Notes: a model not told the origin generated them from the letters alone. Counted from the first letter of the stretch, positions 22,848 through 38,089 are shown. The stretch: 64,000 nt of DNA from Latrodectus hesperus (GCA_037975125.1 CM075855.1:78712945-78776944), one strand, 5' to 3'. Translations and numbers: made by a program.

Positions 22848-24710
22848 GAGTATTGCAAAATATAACACATTTTTCATTTTGAATTTCACTCTTTTATTTG
22901 TTTTGAATTCTGCTGGTTTGCTTAAATAATATAAAAATTATCTTGAGCTACTAGCTATTTGTATTAATGAGCTCGCGACCTAACAATAACTGATAAGCTC
23001 CCAGATTTAAATGCATATTGATAAAGCAATATTTCCTTTCTTTGCATTTGAAGGCAGTTTATTTTTACATCCACCCAAATAGGGCTAGACTAATTACTTA
23101 GCTGCGAAATGGAAACATCAACGCTGTGGCGCCATTGTACAATAAAACTTAAGTTCTGTTATCTGAGTGATGCATTATCAGCTTCCTTAACAGAAAATAA
23201 GTCTTGCAACGTGACTTTTATCATCGGAAACTGCTGTGGGGTTACTGCAAAAGAACAATAAAAGATATATTCATGTTTGTGATGGATGAGTTGTGAAGGA
23301 ATTTTGAAATAAATATTTATATGCAAAACTCAAATATAGCTATGTTTTTACTTTAATTTGCATAGTAAATATGCGTAGATTATTTCCTTTTTTATTGATT
23401 AAACGACAAAAAACTGGTACAACTTGTCATTATACTTATAGTTTATTTTTCTATTAACAGCGACAAACCACTGTGTTAATTAAATGTTCTGCAGTTTTAC
23501 TGTAAGCTACTTTATTTGTAAAACGTTTAAATTGCAGAAGACTTTTACTGCACTAAACAAAGTAAGCTTTTTCGTAAAATTAATGGTAAAGTTAATGTAC
23601 ACTTGCAATTTCTGTTGAACTTCTGCATCACATCAAAGTAAAAACATAAGACCCTTACGAAAATTTAGCATGTATAGCCCTTCTCAGTTCTGCTAAATAA
23701 ATTAGAATTAACACATTAATGCGCACAAAATTTGAGTTCTTAAAAACTATTTCTGATTCTATGGCAAAACAATAGGAATTTATTGAAAAAGTATATTAAA
23801 ATTAAAAAAGCAAAAACTAAATAAAAGCCATATACAGTTAATTCTGCGTAAAAGTATAAATTTAATAGAACTTTTTTGGCTCAGTGCAGACAAAAATATC
23901 AACAATTACCTACATATTCTTCAAATTAACTATTTCTGAATTAAATTATCAATAATTTCTGAAATAACATTTCTGTTTCATAACATAGAAAACAATCGAA
24001 CAATTTAGGATATTTAAATTATTCTACTTGAAGAAGAATGTTCTGACAAACGAATTATAAGCAGTTTAGCACTAAACACTAATCAAAAAAATACCATCAC
24101 TGTCTCAAAATGATGGCCTAATAATTCCATTTATTGCCACCATTTATATCAGAAAAACCTGTCGAATATATCTTCGCAATTATTCCAAATCTTCGTTCAC
24201 CGGGGTGGCAGCATGTTTCAGATTGGAGCTGTTTCGTGTGATGTGAGGAGAGATTGATGGAGGTAGCTGGGCGCCAGTGGTTTTGGGGTAAGGAGGTCAG
24301 AGGAAGGAGGGGCGAGACCCCGTGACCCCGATAGAACGACGACAACATCCCCCATCCCTTGAACCAAAAGAGCTCACTGATTATTTTTTACAAACATCAT
24401 CTCTGTCGTGAATGAACAAAATTAAATCTTTCTAAATGCCCAGCCATCAGTTCTATCTGTGTATGGAGGACAGGCGTTGCGAAAATGATGAAACGTGTCG
24501 CCTAATTCTTAAATATTGGTTATAATAGATCGCCAAGGTCATTCAAAAGTCGGATAACACTTTAAATCACTTCATAACAGTAAATAATACACATGCGATA
24601 ATGATCTGCAATTCCTCTAATAAAAACCCTCTAGAGGATAGAGGAGGGACATGAAATAAATAATCTAATCCGAATCTTCAAGGAAAAGAATAGGAATTAA
24701 GGAAAAAGAC
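22848..24710. other. Unassigned DNA
   Basis: Mostly AT-rich. About 24190-24350 is GC-richer, with a GGGGCGAGACCCCGTGACCCC stretch, and may be an unrecognised repeat fragment. No gene is supported. Confidence 0.35.
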
Positions 24711-25106
<396 letters not shown>

Positions 25107-27390
25107 TTATGTCAAGAAAAGTAGTGAAAACAAGATAATAATATCTCGTAAATATATAAAATTTTTGTTAATAAATTTTGTGGCTGTAATATAATTAAAA
25201 AAACATATTTAAAAAATAATTTTATTAAAATCCAATACATACTTCAGAAATACTAAATTATTTAAAATGTTAAGTGCATATTAGAATGTAATATTACAGT
25301 GAAAACTAAATTAAGCACAGAAGAGTGTAAAATAAGCTATCCAAGGGATTTCCCGTTTCTCTGTAATGATTTTCCGAAGCTGAGTTTTGCATAGGAATTC
25401 AATTTGGAAGATTTATATTTTAATGGTTAGTATAAATAGTTTTTCTTTTTTTATATTGGATAGCTATAAAGCTATAATTAAAAAATCTCTACAATTATTT
25501 TTAGCTAGTAATATATTTGTCAAATAAAAATAATAGTTTTAATATTACCAAGCACAAGCTCATAATAATGATATGGAACGTAATCGTGAACCGAATATGG
25601 TTTCAAACTGCTAGTTAGCTAAATATTGAGACTGACTAACTAGTCAAAATGTTTATCTGATGTAAAATCCCCAATAATAGGTTTAAATTTTCTCAAAAAT
25701 TGGTGAGATTAATACAAGAACGGTTTCCATTGTTAAGTACTAATAAATAAAAATAAAATGAAAGTTGAAGCAAAAATAATGAACATTTTTCGTCTAAATA
25801 AAAATTAATAAATTTTTTTAATAAAAATAAATAATAAATACTTATTAAATTATCATTGTTTGCAAATTTTATTTGTGTATTTTATATAAAATTTTGACCT
25901 TTTTTTCGAAAGATAAATTTTTTAAAAAATAATTTTTCCCTAACACCGCTTTTTTAATTCCACTTCTTGTTAGTGTTTTCAGAGATGAATAAAAACAATA
26001 TCTTGTTTATTACTTTGTGTGAGCTTAATATATATAAACAGAATAATTTAAAGCCTAAACCACTGTATTATTACTGTAATAATTTATCATTTTAAAGAAC
26101 TTAATATTTTGTTTCTTAAAAATATGTATTTGCAAATAAAACACACATTTTACATGAAGTGATAAGTTTTCTAGAACATCTTTGTAGAATATAAACGTTT
26201 ATATTGAAGATGGCTTGCCAAGTTAAATGGAACCCTGCAAAATCAGAAGGGCATTCAAAGTCAACGGAACACAAGCAACCTAATCTCTTATTTTAATTAC
26301 ACCAATCTCGAGTGCTTAATCGGATAAAATCTGGGACACACAATCATTTTGATCAACGTAAAATAAGGAAATACGCTCTTATTTGCTCCAAAGCATAAGA
26401 TTTAATTTACTTATTTTTTTTTTCGATGCTCTCTTCGATAACAAACAAGGATTTGGTCAGATAGAAACACGTGGTTTCTAACAACCTTCCATAATAGTGA
26501 AGGTCAACTCAGAGAGAGGTTTAAATGGGGGCATGTATCTAAAAATTCCATAATTCATAAGCAACTAATAGTAAAATAATAGAAAATAACTTATTAACAG
26601 AATAATAAGAAATAATAGATCTGTAACAAATAATAGAAAATCATTGTAAAATATGCACATATTATAGCTTCTAAAAGGAGCCATTGGTATGGGGCAAAAA
26701 TATTTATAAATGACTCTTACAACACAGAAAACACTGGGCTCGAGATTTTTTTTTTATCTTTGTTACCACACTACTATGCAAACGATATTATAAAAGGTTT
26801 AATACAAAATAAACGTAGCTAAAGATTGGATTTTCAAATTTATTTTTTAAAGAAATATTGACTCAAATTTCGTTATTTGAGCATTTATAAGGGGCAACTC
26901 AAATTAGTGAGAGAATTCATCAAATAGGAATAGCTTGGCAAATGAGATACAAGCCATTGCCCACATCTTTTGTCTACTTGGCGATTTTTTACCCCTGCCA
27001 AGTAGACGAAACGTAAGTTGTCCAAGATGTAGCAATTCTATAGATATTTGGCTCGTATTCGCTTCGCAAATCACCCATTTAAGCCATTGTAAGTTATGAC
27101 GCCATAACCTAAAAACTCGAAGCTGTAATAAAGATCTTATTGTGTATCTTCTCATAAAATGTGAACTATATTCATAAGTCACAACAGAAAAAAAAACAAA
27201 AAACGAAAAGCTTTCACAGTTAAATATGTGTATTTCTATTTCTTATTCTATTTATTTATTTAAAAAAAAAATAATTCGATACATTGAAGAAATTTTTTGG
27301 AGTAGAAAAACTTAAGTTTAAAATTGTCTTTGAGGAAATTTAAATGTCAACTAATGATTAAAAATAAGCTGGAATAAAAATTTTGACAAC
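25107..27390. other. Unassigned AT-rich DNA
   Basis: A 92-codon minus-strand ORF (26904-27182) has no recognisable domain. Around 26565-26640, AATAATAGAAAAT is repeated loosely; the same words recur at 27980-28000. Nothing else is supported. Confidence 0.35.
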
Positions 27391-27580
27391 AAAATGGCAT
27401 TTTTGAATGAAAAAAAAATTTTTTATACAGTTATAGTTGCCAGTATAAGTATAAAAGAATTATTAGGTTTAAAAATTTTTCAAAATTTCATTTCAGCCAA
27501 AAATTCTATTATTAAGTAAAATATTTTCTATTTGCTAAAATTCATAAAACAAAACTAATAGAATATTCCTTGTGCTTTAA
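27391..27580 (+). repeat. 190-bp direct repeat, left copy
   Basis: AAAATGGCATTTTTGAATGA through AATATTCCTTGTGCTTTAA is repeated at 28010-28198 with few substitutions. The two copies bracket the ~400-bp dispersed repeat, giving an A-B-A' layout. Confidence 0.8.
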
Positions 27581-27587
27581 ATTTCAT

Positions 27588-27983
27588 ATTTTTTAATTTA
27601 TATAATTGGTTAAAATATTACACATTTTAAATGTTCCGTTTCAGTATTCTTTTAGAGACTTTATCAAAAGAGAGGGATTTATTATTTCCAACTTCAAACA
27701 TTTACATACATTCACTTTTAAGGCTATTTTAAATTAATCATTTTTATCAATAATAGTTGCTAGTAATTTTTATGAAACATAATTACTATTATATTATGTT
27801 ATATTGTATTTTTAATGCAAATTATAATTTTATAAGATCGAAATGTTGTCGAATCCAAGCAATTAGAATATTAATGCAATTGCTGTAATAAATTATTGTA
27901 TAATATACAAAAATATAAATATGCATTTGATTTTAAAATATTTTTAATAGGAATTTTTTATAAAAATATAGCTACCTAACAAA
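27588..27983 (+). repeat. Dispersed ~400-bp repeat, copy 2
   Basis: Same-orientation match to 15847-16246. It sits between two copies of a 190-bp direct repeat. Differences from copy 1 are scattered substitutions and one-base indels. Confidence 0.8.
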
Positions 27984-28009
27984 TAATAGAAAATAAACTC
28001 ATAAATAAC

Positions 28010-28198
28010 AAAATGGCATTTTTGAAAGAAAAAAAAACATTTTTTTACAGTTATAATTGCCATTATAAGTATAAATGAATTATTAGGTTTAAAAAATTTT
28101 CAAAATTTCATTTCAGCCAACAATTCTATTATTAAGTAAAATATTTTCCATTTGCTAAAATTCATAACAAAACTAATAGAATATTCCTTGTGGTTTAA
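28010..28198 (+). repeat. 190-bp direct repeat, right copy
   Basis: Second copy of the 27391-27580 repeat. It differs by scattered substitutions and small indels such as TTCATAACAAAAC versus TTCATAAAACAAAAC. Confidence 0.8.
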
Positions 28199-29202
28199 GA
28201 TATTTCTTTTAATTTATCTCTGTGATTGAACCCTATCACAAGTCGAGTATAAATTAATCATAGAATATAGCTAAGCTTTCTATCATTATTGCTTTACCAC
28301 GCTGCCAAACAATACGGCGAATTCATTAAAAAGAAAATAATGAATAAATAAAAAGACGAAATATGATCTAAATTTACAATGATTGCGTAGTCTTGCTCCA
28401 GTCTGCTCTTGTTTTTCGGTGACCTTTGTCAGCCTCCTACGTGACGAGAACAGTTGAGGTGAAGAAAAATAGAAACGTAAAATAAAAAAAGGCTATTTTT
28501 CATGAAAATTCTAGCAGTTTCTTTGCTGTGACGCAACACTTTCATTTTAAACTTGGAAAAAAAAATTCGGCAGGTCAGAGTTGCGAAAGTGGTCATTTAA
28601 TTTCCTCACAAGGTGTGATTTCGCATCATAAAAAAAATAATAATCAATCATATGACTGAATCAGCTGATTTATTTAAATATCTTTTAGAATATTTTTTGA
28701 GAAGATGACTGAGACGTTATGTTTACCAAGGGCGAATCCGAAAGAAGTTTAAGTCAATTGAAATACACTAATATTAATTTAAAAACGTGAAATTCAAAAT
28801 GAAAAATTAATTAGATAAATAACGCTAAACTTTACCACAAATTATGGCAATATTAACACGAGTATAATAGTAATTTTTAACACGAATAGTTAATTTGTAT
28901 ATATAATATTTTTTTAATGTAAACTTCTATAAAAGCAATAATAAATAAAAAAATCTTCATTTATATGTATTTAAAGTGTTTGATTTGTGTATTATGATTC
29001 CAAAACAACACTCATTTGTTATTAATTGAAAGTAATTTATATTATGTACATATTGTTATAAAAATGAGATTCAATTTTTAGTTATTTTGATAAAAAAATG
29101 TTTAACAATATTTATAAAATTACGAAAATTTTCTAATCTAATTTACAAATACAATAATAATAATCGTTTTGAGTTTTTTGTAAAAAAAATGCATATGTGT
29201 AA
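28199..29202. other. Unassigned AT-rich DNA
   Basis: No gene or family recognised. Confidence 0.4.
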
Positions 29203-31904
<2,702 letters not shown>

Positions 31905-32010
31905 AAGTCTAGTGGCTTACTATTAGATAGTTATAAGAATAAACTCTTCGGAGTGAAAGGTCTGATGTTCGATTCTGTACACTACTAAAGTATAGGGGCT
32001 GTACGTTGTA
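31905..32010 (+). repeat. tRNA-like SINE relict
   Basis: TAGTGGCTTACTATTAG followed about 50 bases later by GATGTTCGATTCTG gives A-box then B-box order. The downstream GGGGCTGTACG...TTTCTGTTTTC resembles text after the relict at 33055. No tail is found. Confidence 0.45.
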
Positions 32011-32119
32011 TTTCTGTTTTCAAAGAATGCAAATATGGAGATAAAAGTTTGGGAATCCTCGGGTTTCCTCCCTTATGGGTATCGCTGATTACGTTTTAAA
32101 ATTTAGAAGAAATTGGATG

Positions 32120-32916
32120 CGTGTGGTCGCAGGTTGGTGATATGATCTCCATCCTCCGATTGCACTTTCCCTCATCCACTGCATAGATTTACAGTGGATC
32201 CCTTCTCATGTCGATATTCCTGGAAATGAGGGGGTGGCGCCCTGGCTAAAAGGGGCGCAGCTCGTGCTTCTCCAAAGTCTACACTGAATCATTGCCCTCA
32301 TCTACACTGAATTGCATTCTATTCGAAAAAAGAGGTGTCCTGGCTCTCTGGAACATTCCACCTGCTCATAATTGATACTCTGGTGGTGGTCCTGGTGGTT
32401 CCACTGGTTTCAAAGATTCTAGAGCTGACCATATTATATATTCTAGGTTTGCTAGTGTTCATCTTCATGACTTTAAATTTGGTAGCAAACGTAAGCTCTA
32501 TACCACCTGTTGTAAATGCAGTGTCGATTAAGCTAGCCTCCAACACTTTGTCTTGTGCTTGGGATTTTCTAGCAAATCCATTGCTGTTTCTTAATTTTCC
32601 GCGGATTGATGGACTCGTGTATCTGGTGGCAACCTATCTGCTGGAAATGTCATACGCAAGAGGAAACGGCAGAGCATATCATTTACGAATGTGAGGCTCT
32701 TGCCCTCCCTAGATTAACTTTTTCAGGCATCATCTATACTAGAGAGTTACACCTAGACTCCATTAAAGGATTATCGGACTTTATTAATAAAGTGGGTGAC
32801 CCGAGCAACTGGAACTAGGAACATTGGGTTTGGAGTTAATGGTGCAAAATGCTGATAAAAGCAGAGGTGCCCAATGACATACAAACCCAATTCTAAGAAG
32901 AAGAAGAAGAAGAAAA
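32120..32916 (+). pseudogene. LINE 3' end: RNase H tail, CCHC-like segment, AAG tail
   Basis: IDLQWIPSHVDIPGNEGVA (about 32187-32243) is the conserved C-terminal RNase H block of I/R1/jockey-type LINEs. After frame changes the ORF ends CWKCHTQEETAEHIIYECEA, a C..C...EH....C zinc-knuckle-like segment common at the end of these ORFs, and then ...FINKVGDPSNWN* (stop near 32816). The 3' UTR ends in an AAG repeat (about 32897-32915). Stops and frameshifts make it dead, and RT is missing. Its tail differs from the CAA tail at 5.7 kb, so it is a separate LINE lineage. Confidence 0.8.
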
Positions 32917-33054
32917 TCTGGTGGCAATGCTACACCAGTTAGGATTAGAAACAATAAGAACACTGCTTTCAAATTCTCCAGAAAGGCAACGTATTAATGA
33001 TTTAAAATACAAATTAAAACAACTTTAAACTATTAATTAATTAATGACTTTACA

Positions 33055-33150
33055 GGTCTGTCGTCATCGCAGCTTAATGGAAAGATCCGATTCCTCAGAT
33101 TAAAAGACACCAGGTTCGATCCTAATCTGTTGTAGGATTTAAGGAAGAGG
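33055..33150 (+). repeat. tRNA-like SINE relict
   Basis: GCAGCTTAATGGAAAGA followed by CCAGGTTCGATCCTAATC gives an A-box-like and a strong B-box match. The text after it (GAGGCTGCGTTTCTGTTTTA) resembles the relict at 31905. Confidence 0.5.
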
Positions 33151-33414
33151 CTGCGTTTCTGTTTTATGCGTGTTGATAGGTGCAAGTGAATTTCCAACTT
33201 TTTTTTATATATGAATACTCTTTTTATGTGATATCCCTGAATGTGATATGCTATAAATGTTCAAAAAAAGTTATACTAGGCATTAAATTTATAAATTAAG
33301 TGTTAAAAAGTATGTGTCTACATAGAATGACTAATTTTTAAATATCCGTCTCATAGTAATTATTACGCATATCTTGGTGGGTGCTTGAAAGTTTCCGGAT
33401 TTTTCCCCTTGCAA

Positions 33415-33478
33415 TTCAGAAGCATGGCCCCATAAAAAATTTTGCCCCGGGCCCCAATTAGATTAAGTCGGGGCCTGT
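33415..33478 (+). repeat. Dispersed repeat family D, 3' fragment
   Basis: Only the last ~65 bases of the family remain: CAGAAGCATGGCCCCATAAA, TTTTGCCCCGGGCCCCAATT and AAGTCGGGGCCTG. Confidence 0.7.
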
Positions 33479-33837
33479 TCCAAATTTGTATTCAGATGTT
33501 AGTTTTAAAGCCACTGTCTAGATTCTTTTTTAAATTTTAAATAAAACAATGATAACTTTAATCAAAAGTTGAAATAATAATTAGAAGTTTTCTTAAAAAT
33601 ATTTAATTAATTTTATTTGAAAGTGTACTAGATTTACTAATTGTTTAATAAAATACGGAAAATAATTCAATAAATGAAGAAACTATTTTTAGGACAAAGT
33701 TCTTTCGGAAAAAGGTGAATTAATAATACAGTTTTTTTTCATATTTTTATTTTGTATTTGTTTACAAAAAAAATTTTACTTTATACAATACATAATGTAA
33801 CAAATTTAATATATAATCTAAGAAACTAATCCTGATG

Positions 33838-34110
33838 TCATAGTGATACCACTTAACGCTTTTAAGTGAGAGGTCCGAGGTTCGGTCCTCAACTTGATCA
33901 AGATCAACTCAGCCTTTCATCCCTTCAATGGGTCACTAAAACTAAGTACCAAGCATGTTTGGAAACTTAGGATTTCGCGTTAAATTGATCAACTAACCGG
34001 GAATACCTATGCTTCTCACTCTTTAGTCTTCGGCCAAGAAAACAGATAAGGGCACCGTTGGCCTTGGCCTATTAGGCTGCCGTGCCAATGAGTTTTTCTA
34101 GTCTAATGTA
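33838..34110 (+). repeat. SINE family C, best copy
   Basis: The head contains TAAGTGAGAGGTCCGAGGTTCGGTCCTC, with GGTTCGGTCC as a clear B box. The body carries AAGTACCAAGCATGTTTGGA, TTTCGCGTTA and GGCCAAGAAAACAGATAAGG. Copies lie at 7130-7410 and, inverted, at 37400-37560. No CAA tail or TSD could be defined. Confidence 0.65.
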
Positions 34111-34807
34111 AAATAACATACTTTTTTTATACTTTTTCTGAAACTGTAAAATTAATTGGTACACAGATGGTGTATATACGACTGCATAAGCATAATTTTG
34201 TGGTATATAGATTTAATTTTCTGAGTTATTCTAGCATTTACAAAACTAAATTGCTTTCTAAATGGTGAGTATTCTAGTTTTTATTTCAACTGTTAATGGG
34301 TTCAACTACCATCTTGCGTGTTGGATATTTGTTAACCTCAAATGCAGCTATCATATACTGCGTTATAATATTTATATATAAATTATTTATAAATAGATTA
34401 ATGCAGCCTATATCATGAAAAGTTTCCCACCCTTTTCTTAACCTGTTTTGCAATTCCTGTAAGCAAGGCGTTAGTTAACCTATTTCACAATTCGCTCAAG
34501 GCCAGACTGCAGCTCGAGGAAATCAACTGGCAGCCCAAGGCCCCAACCTCGAAGGGATCTTCAATAAAAAAGATCACCCCAACCTTTGAGGGAGGCGATA
34601 AAAATCAAGCCTGTTTTTTCTTTTAATTAAATTGCCATAAAAACGTCCCTGATTTAATAAAGGCTTTAATGCATATTTAATAAAAACATTTAAAATGTTT
34701 AATAGCATAGCTATGGTTACGAAGGGAGTATATTTCAAAGAAATAGCTTTTAATGAACGCAGGTGACAAAAAAAGCTGGTACATCGAATAATTATTGTAT
34801 AAGATCC
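34111..34807. other. Unassigned DNA
   Basis: AT-rich, with a short GC-richer patch near 34500-34600 (CTCGAGGAAATCAACTGGCA). No family recognised. Confidence 0.35.
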
Positions 34808-35075
34808 CTACGGGCACGTAGAAGCGTCGTAACATAACGTGACGTGGACACAATTAGCGTCGTAGCATAACGTGACGTGGACACAATTAGCGTCTGTAGG
34901 TGTCTTGAAGCAATTCTCACCAATCCAAAAACCAATATGAGCGCGAGGTGACACTAATAAGTTATAAGCCAATCCACCCGAAGCTATGCGGCAGAGGGAA
35001 TCACCGGGGTTAGTAATCTCGAAAGGGGTGGTACATGCGCATTGAGAGCCAATGGTACCTACCACTACAAGCAAA
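34808..35075 (-). other. Unrecognised Cys-containing ORF with 11-residue duplication
   Basis: An 88-codon minus-strand ORF with no ATG at its first position. Near its end a 33-bp unit (34824-34856, 34857-34889) is tandemly duplicated in frame, giving DANCVHVTLCY twice. I do not recognise the family. CpG content is above the background. It may be a piece of a transposon upstream of the Tc1-like relict at 35270-35953, or a diverged coding fragment. Confidence 0.25.
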
Positions 35076-35269
35076 TGATTCAGATTCCGAAGCTAAAGTA
35101 CTGTGGAAGCCCAATCGTCCAGCATCTCCAGTCCAACAAAACTCTCTCCAATGAAAAATTTGGAGCCAAATGGGAGTTTATTTTTGCGATCTTTTCTCAA
35201 GCACATGATAGGTATGTTCAGAAATTGTCATTCCTGGAAATTTAGAGAAAAATAGAAGTATAAAATCAG

Positions 35270-35953
35270 AAATGTAATCCAGGAGTGATTTAGGAGCAAC
35301 TCTCTTGATGAACATAATCCAGCTGGAATTGTCCAAGTCAATCGAAATCTACAATGGGTCTGTAGATGATTAGAATGACGCTTACATATATCACCTATCA
35401 CATCAGTTGCACGTGTCCCATACCATTCTACATCTTAAACAGTTTTATGTCCATATTCACAAGATTTTCTTCGTCTATTTGTATTTATAGCTTTATGAGG
35501 TTTTCTCATCATACTTCCATCCAGTCCATTTAATTAGTAATGAGATGTTTCAGATCATCCAATATGTTTCCCTTTATCGACAGACCAATGGCTAAATTTG
35601 TTGGACCAATAGGCGAGGCTTAAAGCTTTGTATCGCGTAGTCAACAATGGTACACGTGTGTGGGCATCACATATGAATATCTCATATAAGAATCCTCAAC
35701 AGACATCAATGATGCCATATTTTTAAGGACTTTCGTCCACATATCTGCAGGAACAGGTTTCTTCACAGGATTGTCGGTATTTACGGTTCACTCTGGAAAT
35801 GGTCATATGCAAGAATTCAAATTTCATCACCACCTCCGAAATGCTATGTCTCATCACTTTCGTGCCGATAATAACACTACGTTCAAAGTCATGTAAATCT
35901 TGATAATTTGCCACTGTAGCAGCAATAGATGATCTAATAGCACTACCAGACAC
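35270..35953 (-). pseudogene. Tc1-like transposase relict (second family)
   Basis: The minus strand from 35953 reads MSGSAIRSSIAATVANYQDL, then FERSVIIGTKVMRHSISEVV and FEFLHMTISRVNRKYRQS, the N-terminal HTH of a Tc1-like transposase. Further left, GTRVPLLTTRYKALSLAYWS and HWSVDKGKHIG match the region just before the first catalytic Asp in this family. Stops follow, and DDE residues cannot be read. This family differs from the 11.3-kb element. Terminal repeats were not found. Confidence 0.7.
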
Positions 35954-36040
35954 TTGTATTATATAAGTATAGTCAACTACATTACATTATTGATTAATTA
36001 CTTACCGCCATTATTTTCATATACAAGCCTAAATTAGTTT

Positions 36041-36375
36041 TTATGTCATTTTAGTGAATATTTTTATTATTAGTTTTGAATCTAAAATTTTTTGTTTAGC
36101 ATTCGATAAGTTCCCTGATATACTTTCCACACTTCTTAATTCGGTCAAGCTGAGCTGGTAAATACACCCAACCAAATCATAATTAATAACTCCCAAGAAC
36201 TGAAATAAAACTTTGAGTTTCACCCTATTACCATGTGAGGGACAGTGAACCTTATGGATCATTAAACGACCACTGACCCTCACAGCTCTACAACTTTCAT
36301 CTAGAATTGGTATTGAACCCGTTACCTTCTGAACATAAAATGATTTTACTCATAGGCTACCACGACTTTTTCCCA
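36041..36375 (-). repeat. Possible tRNA-like SINE relict
   Basis: Within 36290-36350 the minus strand contains GGTAACGGGTTCAATACCAA, a B-box match. The upstream A box is unclear, and the left part of this interval is plain AT-rich sequence. Confidence 0.3.
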
Positions 36376-36449
36376 AGAATAATTATTTCTGGTAGCATCA
36401 ATGTTGTATTAGAGAGCATGCATAACAGATTATGATAAACAGCTTAAGA

Positions 36450-36530
36450 GGAGATGCTGTTGTTCGGTTAATGTAGGCATCGCTTCTATCATTGGAAGGC
36501 AGTCGGTTCGATACTATCTCTGCATACCAT
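36450..36530 (+). repeat. tRNA-like SINE relict
   Basis: GGTTAATGTAGGCATCG then GCAGTCGGTTCGATACTATC has the order and spacing of Pol III A and B boxes. It is decayed and tailless. Confidence 0.35.
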
Positions 36531-36835
36531 CATGTTGATTTTGGGTATTCATGTTCATTTTGTTTTAATGGCTTAATAGAAAAAAACCCAGTTAACTCAG
36601 ATTATTGTAAGGTAACTAATGAGGTCATATGTAATTGATCTAATATATTAATACAAAATGATGTAAACTGTAATTTACTTAATTATAAATAACGCAGTAT
36701 TTTTTTTTAATCTGGAACCAATTTCTTTCTTAAGAGTTTAAATAAGTTGCTTCGAGTGGAAAAAAACTTAATTTATTGTTGCTGGTCGAGACCAAGGCGA
36801 ACATTAAGTTCTTTGATTTTTTTTTTCTTTTCCAG

Positions 36836-36994
36836 GAAAATTACGCCCAAATGAGGAGTTATTTATTCCCTTGGTGGTTGTTGCCGCTCCAATTTCTTGC
36901 CCAGTTCGCCTCTGTTGATTGTCCGAAACAAGCAAATGAACACATTCGGACTATCGGTCCGTCGCGACCTCTTTCGTCGAAAAAAAGAATTTAA
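36836..36994 (+). CDS. Candidate exon encoding a signal-peptide-like N-terminus
   Basis: The exon follows a strong acceptor: a T-rich tract ending TTTTTCTTTTCCAG (AG at 36834-36835). The first ATG (36851) opens 47 codons: MRSYLFPWWLLPLQFLAQFA followed by SVDCPKQANEHIRTIG and a basic end ...SSKKRI*. Residues 1-22 have the basic start, hydrophobic core and small residues of a secretion signal; one Cys follows the likely cleavage point. The ORF stops at 36992-36994 with no good splice donor before it, so it is either a terminal exon for a very short secreted peptide or a degenerate exon. Codons here are GC-richer than the surroundings. No family is recognised. Confidence 0.35.
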   Translation, partial: ENYAQMRSYLFPWWLLPLQFLAQFASVDCPKQANEHIRTIGPSRPLSSKKRI

Positions 36995-37399
36995 TTACTT
37001 TTCTTGAGAGCAACCATTATGCATCTCTACAAACTATTAACTGGTTTATTCCCTTCAACGCTAAAAAAAAAATTCCACTTAAGATCGGACAGAAAAAGAT
37101 TATAGGAATTCTGAAGTTGTTCAAGAATTTTAATAGAATTGTTTTAGCTTATGCTTTCTGGCCACACATATTGCATGATGTGTTTTAAGAAAGAAAACTT
37201 ACATTACAGCAAATAATCTTTTAAAATTCCTATTGTAGTACTTTGTTTTCGATTTAATTGAATCATCATTTGTAAATTATAAAAACGAAATTTCTTTTCA
37301 CACTGTACATATGCATCACAAGTGCAATTTATAGAATATAAATTCAGTTTTCTCCCAAGTAATGAGTTTTTATTTTTTTTTTTTTTAAAGTTTTAAATT

Positions 37400-37560
37400 A
37401 AATTCAGTGGTACGACAGCCCTTTTTAGGCTAAGGCCTACAGAGCCCATACTGTTTTCATGACTGTGGGCCCTTGGTGTGAAGTGTATGCCTCGGTTAGG
37501 TGGTCAGTCTAACGCGAAACCCCAGTCTTTAGCTCCAAAGCATGCTTGGTACTCAGTTTT
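37400..37560 (-). repeat. SINE family C, partial inverted copy
   Basis: The reverse complement shows AAACTGAGTACCAAGCATGC, GGTTTCGCGTTAGACTGACC and GAAAACAGTATGGGCTC, matching the 33.8-kb copy. The B-box head is missing. Confidence 0.6.
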
Positions 37561-38089
37561 ATATTTAGAACTTTTACTATGCTTTAAATTTCTAAAATTA
37601 TTTTTATATAATTGAGTATCACAATTTTCTTGTTGTTTCTTGCTAATTAACATGTATAAAAAATAATTTTTGTACGTTAAATAGCAAGAAGAGACGATTG
37701 AAAATAATACAAGAAGAAAATTGTCTGATTTTATACTTGAACGATTTTCGATCGATTTTTTGTAGATACTTCTATTGATTAAAATCTTTTTCATTTGATA
37801 TAATAATCGCTATTTTTATTATTTTCATATTTACGATTCACTGGTGTTACACGTTGTTTGTTTACGATATGTTATACAAAACAAAACGAATTTCAAGACG
37901 ACTATCTATAAAATTGAATTTAGTTGGATGGTGAAACCTGAACTGGTACTCACTTCTCAATAGTTCCACACCACAATTGGACAAATTGATTCAGCACTAG
38001 GCAATTCCCAAAAATTCTTAAAACTATTGGAATAGTTTACTTAAAAAAATGAAGTTTCTTAATCAAGAATTACTGTAATTATTAGCATT
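37561..38089. other. Unassigned AT-rich DNA
   Basis: No gene or family recognised; a 96-codon minus-strand ORF is Lys/Ser/Asn-rich low-quality sequence. Confidence 0.4.

Noticed and set aside
26904..27182. 92-codon minus-strand ORF as a gene
   Set aside because: No ATG support beyond chance, no domain, no splice signals; composition like the surroundings.
32335..32694. 119-codon hydrophobic plus-strand ORF
   Set aside because: Lies in the LINE 3' region in a wrong frame; the LINE frame (CWKCHTQEETAEH...) explains the sequence better.
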